Positions 61,344-64,000 of a stretch of 64,000 nucleotides of DNA are shown here, in pieces. Under the pieces are notes generated by a model. The model was not told the origin of the DNA. It saw nothing but the letters and a program-made list of their open reading frames with translations, and did not search any database. The DNA is from Bifidobacterium ramosum. Its GTDB lineage: Bacteria > Actinomycetota > Actinomycetes > Actinomycetales > Bifidobacteriaceae. Made by a program: the position numbers and the translations under genes. How positions within the stretch are numbered: the stretch's first letter is position 1; the number at the start of each line of letters is the position of its first letter. The stretch lies in contig NZ_WBSM01000001.1 in assembly GCF_009299505.1 (NCBI RefSeq), forward strand, positions 584,537 to 648,536, written 5' to 3'.

Positions 61344-61412
61344 ACGGGCCATATGCTGCCGCGACGACCGCTGTTAGAATGGCAGCGACACTTCCGATAG
61401 AAATGAGGACGT

Positions 61413-61877
61413 ATGGCAGAATATCAGCCCGGATGGTACCCGGATCCGTCAGGGGATCCGACGAGGCTGCGTTGGTGGGACGGCACCCAGTGGACGGAAA
61501 GCGTCATGCCGACATCACAGCAGGATCCGAACGCGAATCCAAATCCGTACGCGAGTCAGCAGTATCAGGCTCCATATCAGCAGCCCCAGTATGCGAACTA
61601 CGGCTACGCCCAGCCGACGTACGCCGCGGACGGCACGTATCTGATGACCGAAACCGATCGCAATCTACGGTTGGCGGCGTTCGTATTGAACGTGATCGGC
61701 TGCGTGGCATGGTGCTGGACGATCGTCGCGCTGGCGTGGATGATTCCAATGACCGTTCGCAGTTGGCGGATCTATCAGGGTACGTCGCCCAACACGACGA
61801 CGTTCGCGGTGTGCACGTTGATCTTCGCCAACCAGATCGCGGGCATTCTGCTGCTGATCAGCAAAAAGGACGCATGA
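61413..61877 (+). CDS. DUF2510 domain membrane protein
   Basis: 154 residues. N-terminal DUF2510 motif PGWYPDPSGDPTRLRWWDGTQWTE at 6-29, a Pro/Gln/Tyr-rich linker, then two membrane helices (about 89-112 and 130-150), similar to other actinobacterial DUF2510-type small membrane proteins. Function is unknown; the DUF2510 domain is typical of actinomycetes. Start ATG 61413 is preceded by a GAGG-like sequence. It ends 1 nt before the peroxiredoxin gene. Confidence 0.85.
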   Translation: MAEYQPGWYPDPSGDPTRLRWWDGTQWTESVMPTSQQDPNANPNPYASQQYQAPYQQPQYANYGYAQPTYAADGTYLMTETDRNLRLAAFVLNVIGCVAWCWTIVALAWMIPMTVRSWRIYQGTSPNTTTFAVCTLIFANQIAGILLLISKKDA

Positions 61878-61878
61878 T

Positions 61879-62391
61879 ATGGCCGATGACATCGATTCCG
61901 CGGCGTCCGATCTGCCCGCACGACTTGAGGTCGGCCAGTCGGCACCCGATTTCACGTTGCCTGCCGTGCTGCCGGATGGCACGGAGACGCAGCTCACGCT
62001 GTCGACATTGACCGCGCACGACAAGGTGGTGCTGTACTTCTATCCGGCCGCGATGACACCGGGATGCACGACCGAAGCCTGCGATTTCCGCGACAATCTC
62101 GCCCGATTGGGTGCGCTTGGATACACCGTGCTCGGCGTGTCCAAGGATCCGCTGCCGAAGCTGCACCGCTTCATGGAACGTGATCATATCAGTTTTCCGC
62201 TGCTGTCCGATCCTGACCTGACCGTGCACAAGTTATATGGCGCCTACGGAGAGAAGAAGCTGTACGGCAAGGTGCATGTCGGCGTGATCCGCTCCGCCTT
62301 CGCAATCGACACCGATGGCCGGATTACGCTGGCCCGGTACAACGTCCGTGCCAAAGGCCATGTCGATTCACTGATGAAAGCACTGAGCTAA
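61879..62391 (+). CDS. bcp: Bcp-type peroxiredoxin
   Basis: 170 residues. Thioredoxin-fold peroxidase with peroxidatic Cys C63 in MTPGCTTEACDF and likely resolving C68 five residues later, the typical alpha-helix-2 arrangement of Bcp/PrxQ. VLGVSKDPLPKLHRFMERD follows. Detoxifies peroxides and organic hydroperoxides with thioredoxin as reductant. It starts 1 nt after the DUF2510 gene, so the two are probably co-transcribed. Confidence 0.92.
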   Translation: MADDIDSAASDLPARLEVGQSAPDFTLPAVLPDGTETQLTLSTLTAHDKVVLYFYPAAMTPGCTTEACDFRDNLARLGALGYTVLGVSKDPLPKLHRFMERDHISFPLLSDPDLTVHKLYGAYGEKKLYGKVHVGVIRSAFAIDTDGRITLARYNVRAKGHVDSLMKALS

Positions 62392-62400
62392 CCCCGTCGG

Positions 62401-62450
62401 TTACATGTAACCGATAACGGGACACATGTAACTGATAACAGGCCACTACT
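62401..62450. repeat. Short imperfect tandem repeat downstream of bcp
   Basis: ACATGTAACCGATAACGGG is followed by ACACATGTAACTGATAACAGG, two near-identical units about 21 nt apart. The first is part of a GGTTACATGTAACC palindrome. Role unknown. Confidence 0.5.
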
Positions 62451-62452
62451 TC

Positions 62453-62500
62453 AACGGGTTTACAGCCGATTCATATACCGGAATCGGCTGTAAGCCCGTT
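62453..62500. terminator. 48-nt hairpin between convergent bcp and rRNA
   Basis: Arms AACGGGTTTACAGCCGATTC and its complement with one G-T wobble, 7-8 nt loop. Likely terminator for bcp on the plus strand. Confidence 0.65.
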
Positions 62501-62636
62501 AAGGAGAAAAAGCACGATACTCCACGACACCCAAAGAGCTGGAATGTCATGAGCCAGTGGATACCAAGGTGTTGTGTCTCGTGTGCGTGCGGACCCTGAA
62601 GATCTGTTGTTCGATTGGTGTCTGGATATGCAAAGA
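62501..62636. other. Gap between bcp hairpin and rRNA terminator
   Basis: I see no gene or clear regulatory signal here. Confidence 0.3.
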
Positions 62637-62670
62637 GGACCCCGGGAGCGTTACCGCTCGACCGGGGTCC
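62637..62670 (-). terminator. Terminator of the rRNA operon
   Basis: Stem GGACCCCGG / CCGGGGTCC around an inner dyad, followed by TCTTT on the minus strand. Sits directly after the 5S rRNA gene. Confidence 0.8.
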
Positions 62671-62680
62671 AACAAGTTGA

Positions 62681-62798
62681 ATGCGGCGGCGTGCTACTCT
62701 CCCACACCCTATCGAGTGCAGTACCATCGCCGTGCCAGGCCTTAGCTTCCGGGTTCGGAATGGGACCGGGCGTCTCACCTGGGCCATGACCGCCGCAA
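62681..62798 (-). rRNA. rrf: 5S ribosomal RNA
   Basis: About 118 nt on the minus strand. Complementary ends GCGGCGG/CCGCCGC form helix I, and the internal CCCATTCCGAACCCGGAAG and GGGTGTGGGAGAGTAG are conserved 5S segments. Ends are approximate to a few bases. Lies downstream of 23S, ahead of a terminator. Confidence 0.92.
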
Positions 62799-62965
62799 AT
62801 CTATAATTATCACCCCGGAACAACCCAGGGCGGCAAGGGACCGTGACGGTCCGGGAACCGGATCATGGACGCGAAAACCGTAATGTGACCGCACAGCATT
62901 CCATGATGCCAATGCGTGAACCTGCAGAAGAAAGATGTTGCCACCACCAACCCAAAAAAGGCCGG
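62799..62965 (-). other. 23S-5S spacer
   Basis: About 165-nt transcribed spacer. No tRNA is visible. Confidence 0.6.

Positions 62966-64000
<1,035 letters not shown>

Noticed and set aside
62799..62965. tRNA in the 23S-5S spacer
   Set aside because: No cloverleaf can be recognised; the spacer looks like plain transcribed spacer.

Overview
The window looks like the chromosome of a Bifidobacterium (Actinomycetota). Supporting signs are high GC, short intergenic gaps, strong AGGAGG-type ribosome binding sites, a compact pyrBI-pyrC-pyrF-pyrK-pyrD-pyrE operon, a fused NnrE/NnrD gene, a 5-oxoproline module, and a 23S-5S rRNA pair of actinobacterial type at the right end. The species cannot be fixed from sequence reading alone.

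Layout. 1-6118 (minus): two permease/ATPase ABC pairs of the bacteriocin-associated type, followed by a membrane protein cut by the window edge. 6353-10614 (plus): a GNAT acetyltransferase, an autoinhibited class II Fic protein behind dyad operator-like sites, and a NarL-type two-component pair. 10614-16079 is an accessory and decaying region. It holds a triple-hairpin array, a tandem duplication of the 5' region of a thiol-disulfide (DsbA-like) gene, an IS1249-like IS with exact 8-bp target duplications and a frameshifted transposase, a 693-bp transposase-less element carrying a membrane-protein gene and sitting on the stop codon of the DsbA-like gene, and a frameshifted DUF2142-type membrane protein. 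16276-20440: GNAT, ASCH, GNAT, GNAT, peptide deformylase-like, YbaK and holin-like genes.

20524-26678 (minus) is a Wadjet/MksBEF-type condensin operon (JetA, JetB, JetC) with no JetD nuclease gene next to it. 26878-33200: a MacB-like efflux operon (lipoprotein, adaptor, ATPase, permease) divergent from an OmpR-type two-component system. 33243-36648: a VanY-type carboxypeptidase, then pyroglutamyl peptidase with the DUF969/DUF979 5-oxoproline transporter. 36933-46406: ABC-F, CDF transporter, MetE-like enzyme, carboxymuconolactone decarboxylase-like protein with a MerR regulator, TetR regulator, Nnr and a HAD hydrolase. 46484-53500: a heterodimeric ABC exporter, a LysR regulator and a second ABC-F. 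53726-60324: de novo UMP biosynthesis operon. 60702-62391: esterase, DUF2510 protein and a Bcp-type peroxiredoxin. The rest is 5S and 23S rRNA on the minus strand.

A recurring feature is intergenic elements made of one to four long, nearly perfect hairpins. At least five sequence families are present. Two families recur at distant loci, and one pair family is built of units of exactly 52 nt. Most lie between convergent genes. The two points most worth following up are the jetABC operon without jetD and the passenger-carrying mobile element at 14029-14721.
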